Shown here: piece by piece, positions 1 through 9,897 of the stretch | How positions within the stretch are numbered: the stretch's first letter is position 1 | How the letters are laid out: each line of letters begins with the position of its first letter | Source: Heligmosomoides polygyrus polygyrus | Lineage: Eukaryota; Nematoda; Chromadorea; Rhabditida; Heligmosomidae | Direction of reading: 5' to 3' | DNA length: 64,000 nucleotides | Assembly: GCA_947396885.1 (NCBI GenBank) | Contig: OX377202.1 | Location: 84,114,408 to 84,178,407, forward strand | The notes under the pieces: generated by a model | Told to the model about the DNA's origin: nothing | Seen by the model: only the letters and a program-made list of their open reading frames with translations | Database searches by the model: none | Program-made: the position numbers and the translations under genes

Positions 1-174
1 ATGAAAAACTAATTAAATTTTAAAAGTAGTTTGAATTTTTTAGAATACATTGATTCGAACGTTAGAAATCGTTGAACAAACGCTCCGCAAATATCAAATA
101 ATATAAAATGTTTTCTTTTTTTGGCAAGAGTAAAAACCTTCCCAGTGATCAATGTTTTTTTTGTTGAAATACGC

Positions 175-178
175 AAAA
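175..178 (-). terminator. RNA polymerase III TTTT terminator of 5S copy 1
   Basis: On the minus strand a T4 run follows directly after the 5S 3' end (...GTAAGC then TTTT then GCG). A T4 run is the minimal Pol III terminator. A second run, T5, lies about 43 nt further on (132-136). Copy 35 has TTCT in place of the first T4. Confidence 0.75.
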
Positions 179-199
179 GCTTACGACACCTGGGATTCC

Positions 200-217
200 C
201 AAGCCGTCTCCGATCCA
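200..217 (-). promoter_or_regulatory. 5S internal promoter, box C region (copy 1)
   Basis: This corresponds to nt 80-97 of the 5S gene, including TTGGATCGGAGACGG, by position in the standard eukaryotic 5S internal control region bound by TFIIIA. The function is taken from the family. The sequence is unchanged in nearly all copies; copy 29 has U96C. Confidence 0.7.
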
Positions 218-232
218 AGTACTAACCAGGCC

Positions 233-247
233 CAACGTTGCTTAACT
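233..247 (-). promoter_or_regulatory. 5S internal promoter, box A region (copy 1)
   Basis: This corresponds to nt 50-64 of the 5S gene, with AGTTAAGCAACG. The position follows the eukaryotic 5S internal control region. Copies 41, 42 and 44 carry a change at its first base (A50U). Confidence 0.65.
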
Positions 248-296
248 TGCCAGATCGGACGGGATGGCGTGCTTTCAACGTGGTATGGCCGTAAGC

Positions 297-873
297 GAAC
301 GTTTGTGCTGCGCTAGTCGCACACATGGCGAGTGGCGAACAGGTGATCCTTGCCTTGTACATCGCTGGATCTTGTCAGGGAAGCAAGCCGGGACCCCCTA
401 CTCATCCTAGCCTTCGTCCAGCCCGCGACTGCGAGCAGCAGCGGGTCGAGGGACGACAGGACGGCTGCCAGGACGAGGATCTTGCTGCGTATTCGCCGTC
501 TGGACGCCGTCCTTCCACCACCTTCACACTCCTCTACAAAATCCATAGTTCCAGTCCGTGCCTTCGTTTCACAGCTCGCACTGCTACGGGAATCTATACG
601 TCTACTCAGAAACAGAAGGAATTTAATGGCGCGACCGAGAGGAAAGAATTTCGAAAAGAAAATTATTTTCTCGTGCGGTGCTTGCTGTACATATTCGAAT
701 ACTCCCTCCGGAGTGGCACTCCCCCTCGAGGAAGGCGATGAACACCGCGGCTGAGTAGAAGCTTTAGTGCAAGCCGCTTGGTTGCACTGAGACGGGTTCC
801 AACCATCCACCGCGGCGCCGGACTGCGATAAGGGTTCGCCCAGCTAGTTGTCACGCAGCACACCATCAGCTTT
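297..873. other. Divergent 5S-SL1 spacer (copy 1; same layout in every unit)
   Basis: This GC-richer spacer separates the 5' ends of the divergent 5S and SL1 genes, so it must hold any upstream promoter elements of both. It contains long overlapping open frames: plus-strand frames of 138 and 134 codons (325-741, 350-754) and a minus-strand frame of 165 codons (313-810). I do not call these genes. The variants between copies change residues in all three frames alike, copy 27 puts a stop in the 138-codon frame (TAG at 29702), and no known protein is recognised. A 7-bp inverted repeat, AGTGCAA (766-772) with TTGCACT (782-788), is broken by a C in copies 3, 6 and 7 without a compensating change. 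Confidence 0.8.
814..834 (+). promoter_or_regulatory. Possible SL RNA proximal promoter element (copy 1)
   Basis: This is the -60 to -40 interval upstream of the SL1 start at 874, where nematode SL RNA genes carry their snRNA-type proximal element. It is placed by distance only; I recognise no consensus. Copies 40, 41 and 43 have C to T at -48 and copy 25 has C to T at -55 inside it. Confidence 0.3.
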
Positions 874-968
874 GGTTTAATTACCCAAGTTTGAGGTACT
901 TTTAAGATCCGACCCAATTCACATTGTGGTCAGACAAATTTTGGAAACCTCTCCTCAAAGGAGAGAAC
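874..968 (+). ncRNA. SL1 spliced-leader RNA, copy 1
   Basis: The 22-nt exon 874-895 begins GGTTTAATTACCC and ends AAGTTTGAG, the canonical nematode SL1. The donor GTAC follows at 896. The intron-like half holds a stem-loop at 911-931 (GACC-CAAT with ATTG, a bulged U, then GGTC), the Sm site AATTTTGGA at 937-945, and a terminal hairpin CTCTCCT-CAA-AGGAGAG at 949-965. This is the standard three-stem SL RNA order. It is made by Pol II, capped and assembled as an Sm snRNP, and donates its exon in trans to mRNA 5' ends. The 3' end is approximate. It is divergent from the 5S gene of its own unit and convergent with the 5S gene of the next. Confidence 0.96.
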
Positions 969-1293
969 AATCACTCCAATGAATAGGCTGGAACGCTACG
1001 TTTCTCAAAGAAACGTGCTGGTAAGCTGCTTCACGTTACGAAGGCCTGGTGGAGGGAATTGCCATAGAAAGCGTGTGTCCGTGATGGATTTTTGAAGAGT
1101 AGAGTGACCGAAACATGAAAAACTAATTAAATTTTAAAAGTAGTTTGAATTTTTTTAGAATACATTGATTCGAACGTTAGAAATCGTTGAACAAACGCTC
1201 CGCAAATATCAAATAATATAAAATGTTTTCTTTTTTTGGCAAGAGTAAAAACCTTCCCAGTGATCAATGTTTTTTTTGTTGAAATACGCAAAA
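969..1293. other. Convergent SL1-5S spacer (between copies 1 and 2; same in every unit)
   Basis: This stretch lies between the 3' end of SL1 RNA and the 3' end of the next 5S gene. Its first part holds a perfect hairpin (998-1016) and ordinary-composition sequence; from about 1115 it turns AT-rich, with A- and T-runs. T-runs on the minus strand here can serve as backup RNA polymerase III terminators. No further RNA gene is recognised. Confidence 0.8.
998..1016 (+). repeat. Perfect 8-bp hairpin downstream of SL1 (copy 1)
   Basis: ACGTTTCT, loop CAA, AGAAACGT. It lies about 30 bp past the SL RNA 3' end and repeats in each unit. The loop matches that of the SL RNA terminal hairpin, but the stem differs. 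In unit 55 the centre reads CTCGAAG instead of CTCAAAG. Its role is unknown; a 3'-end or processing signal is possible. Confidence 0.6.
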
Positions 1294-1411
1294 GCTTACG
1301 ACACCTGGGATTCCCAAGCCGTCTCCGATCCAAGTACTAACCAGGCCCAACGTTGCTTAACTTGCCAGATCGGACGGGATGGCGTGCTTTCAACGTGGTA
1401 TGGCCGTAAGC
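1294..1411 (-). rRNA. 5S ribosomal RNA, copy 2
   Basis: Reads as copy 1. The upstream T-run in this unit's AT-rich spacer is T7, against T6 in copy 1. Confidence 0.95.
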
Positions 1412-1988
1412 GAACGTTTGTGCTGCGCTAGTCGCACACATGGCGAGTGGCGAACAGGTGATCCTTGCCTTGTACATCGCTGGATCTTGTCAGGGAAGCA
1501 AGCCGGGACCCCCTACTCATCCTAGCCTTCGTCCAGCCCGCGACTGCGAGCAGCAGCGGGTCGAGGGACGACAGGACGGCTGCCAGGACGAGGATCTTGC
1601 TGCGTATTCGCCGTCTGGACGCCGTCCTTCCACCACCTTCACACTCCTCTACAAAATCCATAGTTCCAGTCCGTGCCTTCGTTTCACAGCTCGCACTGCT
1701 ACGGGAATCTATACGTCTACTCAGAAACAGAAGGAATTTAATGGCGCGACCGAGAGGAAAGAATTTCGAAAAGAAAATTATTTTCTCGTGCGGTGCTTGC
1801 TGTACATATTCGAGTACTCCCTCCGGAGTGGCACTCCCCCTCGAGGAAGGCGATGAACACCGCGGCTGAGTAGAAGCTTTAGTGCAAGCCGCTTGGTTGC
1901 ACTGAGACGGGTTCCAACCATCCACCGCGGCGCCGGACTGCGATAAGGGTTCGCCCAGCTAGTTGTCACGCAGCACACCATCAGCTTT

Positions 1989-2083
1989 GGTTTAATTACC
2001 CAAGTTTGAGGTACTTTTAAGATCCGACCCAATTCACATTGTGGTCAGACAAATTTTGGAAACCTCTCCTCAAAGGAGAGAAC
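1989..2083 (+). ncRNA. SL1 spliced-leader RNA, copy 2
   Basis: Exon 1989-2010 and body as copy 1. Confidence 0.95.
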
Positions 2084-2410
2084 AATCACTCCAATGAATA
2101 GGCTGGAACGCTACGTTTCTCAAAGAAACGTGCTGGTAAGCTGCTTCACGTTACGAAGGCCTGGTGGAGGGAATTGCCATAGAAAGCGTGTGTCCGTGAT
2201 GGATTTTTGAAGAGTAGAGTGACCGAAACATGAAAAACTAATTAAATTTTAAAAGTAGTTTGAATTTTTTTAGAATACATTGATTCGAACGTTAGAAATC
2301 GTTGAACAAACGCTCCGCAAATATCAAATAATATAAAATGTTTTCTTTTTTTGGCAAGAGTAAAAACCTTCCCAGTGATCAATGTTTTTTTTTTGTTGAA
2401 ATACGCAAAA

Positions 2411-2528
2411 GCTTACGACACCTGGGATTCCCAAGCCGTCTCCGATCCAAGTACTAACCAGGCCCAACGTTGCTTAACTTGCCAGATCGGACGGGATGGC
2501 GTGCTTTCAACGTGGTATGGCCGTAAGC
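2411..2528 (-). rRNA. 5S ribosomal RNA, copy 3
   Basis: Reads as copy 1. The T-run just beyond its 3' flank is T10. Confidence 0.95.
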
Positions 2529-3105
2529 GAACGTTTGTGCTGCGCTAGTCGCACACATGGCGAGTGGCGAACAGGTGATCCTTGCCTTGTACATCGCTGG
2601 ATCTTGTCAGGGAAGCAAGCCGGGACCCCCTACTCATCCTAGCCTTCGTCCAGCCCGCGACTGCGAGCAGCAGCGGGTCGAGGGACGACAGGACGGCTGC
2701 CAGGGCGAGGATCTTGCTGCGTATTCGCCGTCTGGACGCCGTCCTTCCACCACCTTCACACTCCTCTACAAAATCCATAGTTCCAGTCCGTGCCTTCGTT
2801 TCACAGCTCGCACTGCTACGGGAATCTATACGTCTACTCAGAAACAGAAGGAATTTAATGGCGCGACCGAGAGGAAAGAATTTCGAAAAGAAAATTATTT
2901 TCTCGTGCGGTGCTTGCTGTACATATTCGAGTACTCCCTCCGGAGTGGCACTCCCCCTCGAGGAAGGCGATGAACACCGCGGCTGAGTAGAAGCTTTAGT
3001 GCAAGCCGCTTGGCTGCACTGAGACGGGTTCCAACCATCCACCGCGGCGCCGGACTGCGATAAGGGTTCGCCCAGCTAGTTGTCACGCAGCACACCATCA
3101 GCTTT

Positions 3106-3200
3106 GGTTTAATTACCCAAGTTTGAGGTACTTTTAAGATCCGACCCAATTCACATTGTGGTCAGACAAATTTTGGAAACCTCTCCTCAAAGGAGAGAAC
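3106..3200 (+). ncRNA. SL1 spliced-leader RNA, copy 3
   Basis: Exon and body as copy 1. The upstream spacer carries the pair of changes shared with copies 6 and 7 (2705 and 3014). Confidence 0.95.
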
Positions 3201-3525
3201 AATCACTCCAATGAATAGGCTGGAACGCTACGTTTCTCAAAGAAACGTGCTGGTAAGCTGCTTCACGTTACGAAGGCCTGGTGGAGGGAATTGCCATAGA
3301 AAGCGTGTGTCCGTGATGGATTTTTGAAGAGTAGAGTGACCGAAACATGAAAAACTAATTAAATTTTAAAAGTAGTTTGAATTTTTTTAGAATACATTGA
3401 TTCGAACGTTAGAAATCGTTGAACAAACGCTCCGCAAATATCAAATAATATAAAATGTTTTCTTTTTTTGGCAAGAGTAAAAACCTTCCCAGTGATCAAT
3501 GTTTTTTTTGTTGAAATACGCAAAA

Positions 3526-3643
3526 GCTTACGACACCTGGGATTCCCAAGCCGTCTCCGATCCAAGTACTAACCAGGCCCAACGTTGCTTAACTTGCCAG
3601 ATCGGACGGGATGGCGTGCTTTCAACGTGGTATGGCCGTAAGC
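3526..3643 (-). rRNA. 5S ribosomal RNA, copy 4
   Basis: Reads as copy 1. Confidence 0.95.
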
Positions 3644-4220
3644 GAACGTTTGTGCTGCGCTAGTCGCACACATGGCGAGTGGCGAACAGGTGATCCTTGC
3701 CTTGTACATCGCTGGATCTTGTCAGGGAAGCAAGCCGGGACCCCCTACTCATCCTAGCCTTCGTCCAGCCCGCGACTGCGAGCAGCAGCGGGTCGAGGGA
3801 CGACAGGACGGCTGCCAGGACGAGGATCTTGCTGCGTATTCGCCGTCTGGACGCCGTCCTTCCACCACCTTCACACTCCTCTACAAAATCCATAGTTCCA
3901 GTCCGTGCCTTCGTTTCACAGCTCGCACTGCTACGGGAATCTATACGTCTACTCAGAAACAGAAGGAATTTAATGGCGCGACCGAGAGGAAAGAATTTCG
4001 AAAAGAAAATTATTTTCTCGTGCGGTGCTTGCTGTACATATTCGAGTACTCCCTCCGGAGTGGCACTCCCCCTCGAGGAAGGCGATGAACACCGCGGCTG
4101 AGTAGAAGCTTTAGTGCAAGCCGCTTGGTTGCACTGAGACGGGTTCCAACCATCCACCGCGGCGCCGGACTGCGATAAGGGTTCGCCCAGCTAGTTGTCA
4201 CGCAGCACACCATCAGCTTT

Positions 4221-4315
4221 GGTTTAATTACCCAAGTTTGAGGTACTTTTAAGATCCGACCCAATTCACATTGTGGTCAGACAAATTTTGGAAACCTCTC
4301 CTCAAAGGAGAGAAC
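4221..4315 (+). ncRNA. SL1 spliced-leader RNA, copy 4
   Basis: Exon and body as copy 1. Confidence 0.95.
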
Positions 4316-4640
4316 AATCACTCCAATGAATAGGCTGGAACGCTACGTTTCTCAAAGAAACGTGCTGGTAAGCTGCTTCACGTTACGAAGGCCTGGTGGA
4401 GGGAATTGCCATAGAAAGCGTGTGTCCGTGATGGATTTTTGAAGAGTAGAGTGACCGAAACATGAAAAACTAATTAAATTTTAAAAGTAGTTTGAATTTT
4501 TTTAGAATACATTGATTCGAACGTTAGAAATCGTTGAACAAACGCTCCGCAAATATCAAATAATATAAAATGTTTTCTTTTTTTGGCAAGAGTAAAAACC
4601 TTCCCAGTGATCAATGTTTTTTTTGTTGAAATACGCAAAA

Positions 4641-4758
4641 GCTTACGACACCTGGGATTCCCAAGCCGTCTCCGATCCAAGAACTAACCAGGCCCAACGT
4701 TGCTTAACTTGCCAGATCGGACGGGATGGCGTGCTTTCAACGTGGTATGGCCGTAAGC
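4641..4758 (-). rRNA. 5S ribosomal RNA, copy 5 (loop E variant A77U)
   Basis: Plus-strand T to A at 4682 makes nt 77 a U, turning the AGUA of loop E into AGUU. The same change occurs in copies 9 and 13. The 5' flank also has C to T at 4770 and a 3-bp ACA insertion before 4790. Confidence 0.93.
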
Positions 4759-5338
4759 GAACGTTTGTGTTGCGCTAGTCGCACAACACATGGCGAGTGG
4801 CGAACAGGTGATCCTTGCCTTGTACATCGCTGGATCTTGTCAGGGAAGCAAGCCGGGACCCCCTACTCATCCTAGCCTTCGTCCAGCCCGCGACTGCGAG
4901 CAGCAGCGGGTCGAGGGACGACAGGACGGCTGCCAGGACGAGGATCTTGCTGCGTATTCGCCGTCTGGACGCCGTCCTTCCACCACCTTCACACTCCTCT
5001 ACAAAATCCATAGTTCCAGTCCGTGCCTTCGTTTCACAGCTCGCACTGCTACGGGAATCTATACGTCTACTCAGAAACAGAAGGAATTTAATGGCGCGAC
5101 CGAGAGGAAAGAATTTCGAAAAGAAAATTATTTTCTCGTGCGGTGCTTGCTGTACATATTCGAGTACTCCCTCCGGAGTGGCACTCCCCCTCGAGGAAGG
5201 CGATGAACACCGCGGCTGAGTAGAAGCTTTAGTGCAAGCCGCTTGGTTGCACTGAGACGGGTTCCAACCATCCACCGCGGCGCCGGACTGCGATAAGGGT
5301 TCGCCCAGCTAGTTGTCACGCAGCACACCATCAGCTTT

Positions 5339-5433
5339 GGTTTAATTACCCAAGTTTGAGGTACTTTTAAGATCCGACCCAATTCACATTGTGGTCAGAC
5401 AAATTTTGGAAACCTCTCCTCAAAGGAGAGAAC
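5339..5433 (+). ncRNA. SL1 spliced-leader RNA, copy 5
   Basis: Exon and body as copy 1. Confidence 0.95.
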
Positions 5434-5758
5434 AATCACTCCAATGAATAGGCTGGAACGCTACGTTTCTCAAAGAAACGTGCTGGTAAGCTGCTTCACG
5501 TTACGAAGGCCTGGTGGAGGGAATTGCCATAGAAAGCGTGTGTCCGTGATGGATTTTTGAAGAGTAGAGTGACCGAAACATGAAAAACTAATTAAATTTT
5601 AAAAGTAGTTTGAATTTTTTTAGAATACATTGATTCGAACGTTAGAAATCGTTGAAGAAACGCTCCGCAAATATCAAATAATATAAAATGTTTTCTTTTT
5701 TTGGCAAGAGTAAAAACCTTCCCAGTGATCAATGTTTTTTTTGTTGAAATACGCAAAA

Positions 5759-5876
5759 GCTTACGACACCTGGGATTCCCAAGCCGTCTCCGATCCAAGT
5801 ACTAACCAGGCCCAACGTTGCTTAACTTGCCAGATCGGACGGGATGGCGTGCTTTCAACGTGGTATGGCCGTAAGC
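5759..5876 (-). rRNA. 5S ribosomal RNA, copy 6
   Basis: Gene as copy 1. The AT-rich spacer has GAAGAAACG near 5656 where other copies have GAACAAACG. Confidence 0.95.
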
Positions 5877-6453
5877 GAACGTTTGTGCTGCGCTAGTCGC
5901 ACACATGGCGAGTGGCGAACAGGTGATCCTTGCCTTGTACATCGCTGGATCTTGTCAGGGAAGCAAGCCGGGACCCCCTACTCATCCTAGCCTTCGTCCA
6001 GCCCGCGACTGCGAGCAGCAGCGGGTCGAGGGACGACAGGACGGCTGCCAGGGCGAGGATCTTGCTGCGTATTCGCCGTCTGGACGCCGTCCTTCCACCA
6101 CCTTCACACTCCTCTACAAAATCCATAGTTCCAGTCCGTGCCTTCGTTTCACAGCTCGCACTGCTACGGGAATCTATACGTCTACTCAGAAACAGAAGGA
6201 ATTTAATGGCGCGACCGAGAGGAAAGAATTTCGAAAAGAAAATTATTTTCTCGTGCGGTGCTTGCTGTACATATTCGAGTACTCCCTCCGGAGTGGCACT
6301 CCCCCTCGAGGAAGGCGATGAACACCGCGGCTGAGTAGAAGCTTTAGTGCAAGCCGCTTGGCTGCACTGAGACGGGTTCCAACCATCCACCGCGGCGCCG
6401 GACTGCGATAAGGGTTCGCCCAGCTAGTTGTCACGCAGCACACCATCAGCTTT

Positions 6454-6548
6454 GGTTTAATTACCCAAGTTTGAGGTACTTTTAAGATCCGACCCAATTC
6501 ACATTGTGGTCAGACAAATTTTGGAAACCTCTCCTCAAAGGAGAGAAC
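6454..6548 (+). ncRNA. SL1 spliced-leader RNA, copy 6
   Basis: Gene as copy 1. The spacer variants at 6053 and 6362 are shared with copies 3 and 7. Confidence 0.95.
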
Positions 6549-6873
6549 AATCACTCCAATGAATAGGCTGGAACGCTACGTTTCTCAAAGAAACGTGCTG
6601 GTAAGCTGCTTCACGTTACGACGGCCTGGTGGAGGGAATTGCCATAGAAAGCGTGTGTCCGTGATGGATTTTTGAAGAGTAGAGTGACCGAAACATGAAA
6701 AACTAATTAAATTTTAAAAGTAGTTTGAATTTTTTTAGAATACATTGATTCGAACGTTAGAAATCGTTGAACAAACGCTCCGCAAATATCAAATAATATA
6801 AAATGTTTTCTTTTTTTGGCAAGAGTAAAAACCTTCCCAGTGATCAATGTTTTTTTTGTTGAAATACGCAAAA

Positions 6874-6991
6874 GCTTACGACACCTGGGATTCCCAAGCC
6901 GTCTCCGATCCAAGTACTAACCAGGCCCAACGTTGCTTAACTTGCCAGATCGGACGGGATGGCGTGCTTTCAACGTGGTATGGCCGTAAGC
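6874..6991 (-). rRNA. 5S ribosomal RNA, copy 7
   Basis: Reads as copy 1. Confidence 0.95.
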
Positions 6992-7568
6992 GAACGTTTG
7001 TGCTGCGCTAGTCGCACACATGGCGAGTGGCGAACAGGTGATCCTTGCCTTGTACATCGCTGGATCTTGTCAGGGAAGCAAGCCGGGACCCCCTACTCAT
7101 CCTAGCCTTCGTCCAGCCCGCGACTGCGAGCAGCAGCGGGTCGAGGGACGACAGGACGGCTGCCAGGGCGAGGATCTTGCTGCGTATTCGCCGTCTGGAC
7201 GCCGTCCTTCCACCACCTTCACACTCCTCTACAAAATCCATAGTTCCAGTCCGTGCCTTCGTTTCACAGCTCGCACTGCTACGGGAATCTATACGTCTAC
7301 TCAGAAACAGAAGGAATTTAATGGCGCGACCGAGAGGAAAGAATTTCGAAAAGAAAATTATTTTCTCGTGCGGTGCTTGCTGTACATATTCGAGTACTCC
7401 CTCCGGAGTGGCACTCCCCCTCGAGGAAGGCGATGAACACCGCGGCTGAGTAGAAGCTTTAGTGCAAGCCGCTTGGCTGCACTGAGACGGGTTCCAACCA
7501 TCCACCGCGGCGCCGGACTGCGATAAGGGTTCGCCCAGCTAGTTGTCACGCAGCACACCATCAGCTTT

Positions 7569-7663
7569 GGTTTAATTACCCAAGTTTGAGGTACTTTTAA
7601 GATCCGACCCAATTCACATTGTGGTCAGACAAATTTTGGAAACCTCTCCTCAAAGGAGAGAAC
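7569..7663 (+). ncRNA. SL1 spliced-leader RNA, copy 7
   Basis: Gene as copy 1. The spacer variants at 7168 and 7477 are shared with copies 3 and 6. Confidence 0.95.
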
Positions 7664-7988
7664 AATCACTCCAATGAATAGGCTGGAACGCTACGTTTCT
7701 CAAAGAAACGTGCTGGTAAGCTGCTTCACGTTACGAAGGCCTGGTGGAGGGAATTGCCATAGAAAGCGTGTGTCCGTGATGGATTTTTGAAGAGTAGAGT
7801 GACCGAAACATGAAAAACTAATTAAATTTTAAAAGTAGTTTGAATTTTTTTAGAATACATTGATTCGAACGTTAGAAATCGTTGAACAAACGCTCCGCAA
7901 ATATCAAATAATATAAAATGTTTTCTTTTTTTGGCAAGAGTAAAAACCTTCCCAGTGATCAATGTTTTTTTTGTTGAAATACGCAAAA

Positions 7989-8106
7989 GCTTACGACACC
8001 TGGGATTCCCAAGCCGTCTCCGATCCAAGTACTAACCAGGCCCAACGTTGCTTAACTTGCCAGATCGGACGGGATGGCGTGCTTTCAACGTGGTATGGCC
8101 GTAAGC
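7989..8106 (-). rRNA. 5S ribosomal RNA, copy 8
   Basis: Reads as copy 1. Confidence 0.95.
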
Positions 8107-8683
8107 GAACGTTTGTGCTGCGCTAGTCGCACACATGGCGAGTGGCGAACAGGTGATCCTTGCCTTGTACATCGCTGGATCTTGTCAGGGAAGCAAGCCG
8201 GGACCCCCTACTCATCCTAGCCTTCGTCCAGCCCGCGACTGCGAGCAGCAGCGGGTCGAGGGACGACAGGACGGCTGCCAGGACGAGGATCTTGCTGCGT
8301 ATTCGCCGTCTGGACGCCGTCCTTCCACCACCTTCACACTCCTCTACAAAATCCATAGTTCCAGTCCGTGCCTTCGTTTCACAGCTCGCACTGCTACGGG
8401 AATCTATACGTCTACTCAGAAACATAAGGAATTTAATGGCGCGACCGAGAGGAAAGAATTTCGAAAAGAAAATTATTTTCTCGTGCGGTGCTTGCTGTAC
8501 ATATTCGAGTACTCCCTCCGGAGTGGCACTCCCCCTCGAGGAAGGCGATGAACACCGCGGCTGAGTAGAAGCTTTAGTGCAAGCCGCTTGGTTGCACTGA
8601 GACGGGTTCCAACCATCCACCGCGGCGCCGGACTGCGATAAGGGTTCGCCCAGCTAGTTGTCACGCAGCACACCATCAGCTTT

Positions 8684-8778
8684 GGTTTAATCACCCAAGT
8701 TTGAGGTACTTTTAAGATCCGACCCAATTCACATTGTGGTCAGACAAATTTTGGAAACCTCTCCTCAAAGGAGAGAAC
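8684..8778 (+). ncRNA. SL1 spliced-leader RNA, copy 8 (exon variant T9C)
   Basis: The exon at 8684-8705 has C instead of T at 8692, reading GGTTTAATCACCC. The donor, Sm site and hairpins are unchanged, so the RNA should still be made and would donate a marked leader. It is the only exon substitution seen among 55 copies. Confidence 0.94.
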
Positions 8779-9104
8779 AATCACTCCAATGAATAGGCTG
8801 GAACGCTACGTTTCTCAAAGAAACGTGCTGGTAAGCTGCTTCACGTTACGAAGGCCTGGTGGAGGGAATTGCCATAGAAAGCGTGTGTCCGTGATGGATT
8901 TTTGAAGAGTAGAGTGACCGAAACATGAAAAACTAATTAAATTTTAAAAGTAGTTTGAATTTTTTTAGAATACATTGATTCGAACGTTAGAAATCGTTGA
9001 ACAAACGCTCCGCAAATATCAAATAATATAAAATGTTTTCTTTTTTTGGCAAGAGTAAAAACCTTCCCAGTGATCAATGTTTTTTTTTGTTGAAATACGC
9101 AAAA

Positions 9105-9222
9105 GCTTACGACACCTGGGATTCCCAAGCCGTCTCCGATCCAAGAACTAACCAGGCCCAACGTTGCTTAACTTGCCAGATCGGACGGGATGGCGTGCTT
9201 TCAACGTGGTATGGCCGTAAGC
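9105..9222 (-). rRNA. 5S ribosomal RNA, copy 9 (loop E variant A77U)
   Basis: Same nt 77 change as copy 5 (plus-strand A at 9146), with the same flank C to T and ACA insertion. Confidence 0.93.
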
Positions 9223-9802
9223 GAACGTTTGTGTTGCGCTAGTCGCACAACACATGGCGAGTGGCGAACAGGTGATCCTTGCCTTGTACATCGCTGGATC
9301 TTGTCAGGGAAGCAAGCCGGGACCCCCTACTCATCCTAGCCTTCGTCCAGCCCGCGACTGCGAGCAGCAGCGGGTCGAGGGACGACAGGACGGCTGCCAG
9401 GACGAGGATCTTGCTGCGTATTCGCCGTCTGGACGCCGTCCTTCCACCACCTTCACACTCCTCTACAAAATCCATAGTTCCAGTCCGTGCCTTCGTTTCA
9501 CAGCTCGCACTGCTACGGGAATCTATACGTCTACTCAGAAACAGAAGGAATTTAATGGCGCGACCGAGAGGAAAGAATTTCGAAAAGAAAATTATTTTCT
9601 CGTGCGGTGCTTGCTGTACATATTCGAGTACTCCCTCCGGAGTGGCACTCCCCCTCGAGGAAGGCGATGAACACCGCGGCTGAGTAGAAGCTTTAGTGCA
9701 AGCCGCTTGGTTGCACTGAGACGGGTTCCAACCATCCACCGCGGCGCCGGACTGCGATAAGGGTTCGCCCAGCTAGTTGTCACGCAGCACACCATCAGCT
9801 TT

Positions 9803-9897
9803 GGTTTAATTACCCAAGTTTGAGGTACTTTTAAGATCCGACCCAATTCACATTGTGGTCAGACAAATTTTGGAAACCTCTCCTCAAAGGAGAGAAC
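9803..9897 (+). ncRNA. SL1 spliced-leader RNA, copy 9
   Basis: Exon and body as copy 1. Confidence 0.95.

Larger units (their letters stand above)
179..296 (-). rRNA. 5S ribosomal RNA, copy 1
   Basis: A 118-nt gene starting GCTTACGG at 296 and ending TCGTAAGC at 179, so that the two ends pair (GCTTACG with CGTAAGC, helix I). Hallmarks in order are GCACGCC and CCGATCTGGCAAGTTAAGC (helices II/III and box A), AGTAC at nt 74-78 (loop E) and TTGGATCGGAGACGG (box C). It closely matches Caenorhabditis 5S rRNA as I know it. It is a structural RNA of the large ribosomal subunit that binds ribosomal proteins uL18 and uL5, and it is transcribed by Pol III. A T4 terminator follows at 175-178. The SL1 gene of the same unit is divergent from it. 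Confidence 0.97.

Noticed and set aside
9..218. Small frames of about 65-84 codons overlapping 5S and SL1
   Set aside because: They run through the RNA genes and their conservation is explained by those genes.
313..810. Long open frames in the 5S-SL1 spacer (165 codons minus, 138 and 134 codons plus), repeated in every unit
   Set aside because: Repetition only reflects array homogeneity. Differences between copies are mostly residue-changing in all three frames, copy 27 has a stop in one, and no domain or splice context is visible. Open frames on both strands fit GC-richer sequence.
831..840. GGGTTCGCCC resembling a tRNA B box upstream of SL1
   Set aside because: There is no A box at a suitable distance and no tRNA fold; it lies where the SL1 promoter element is expected.
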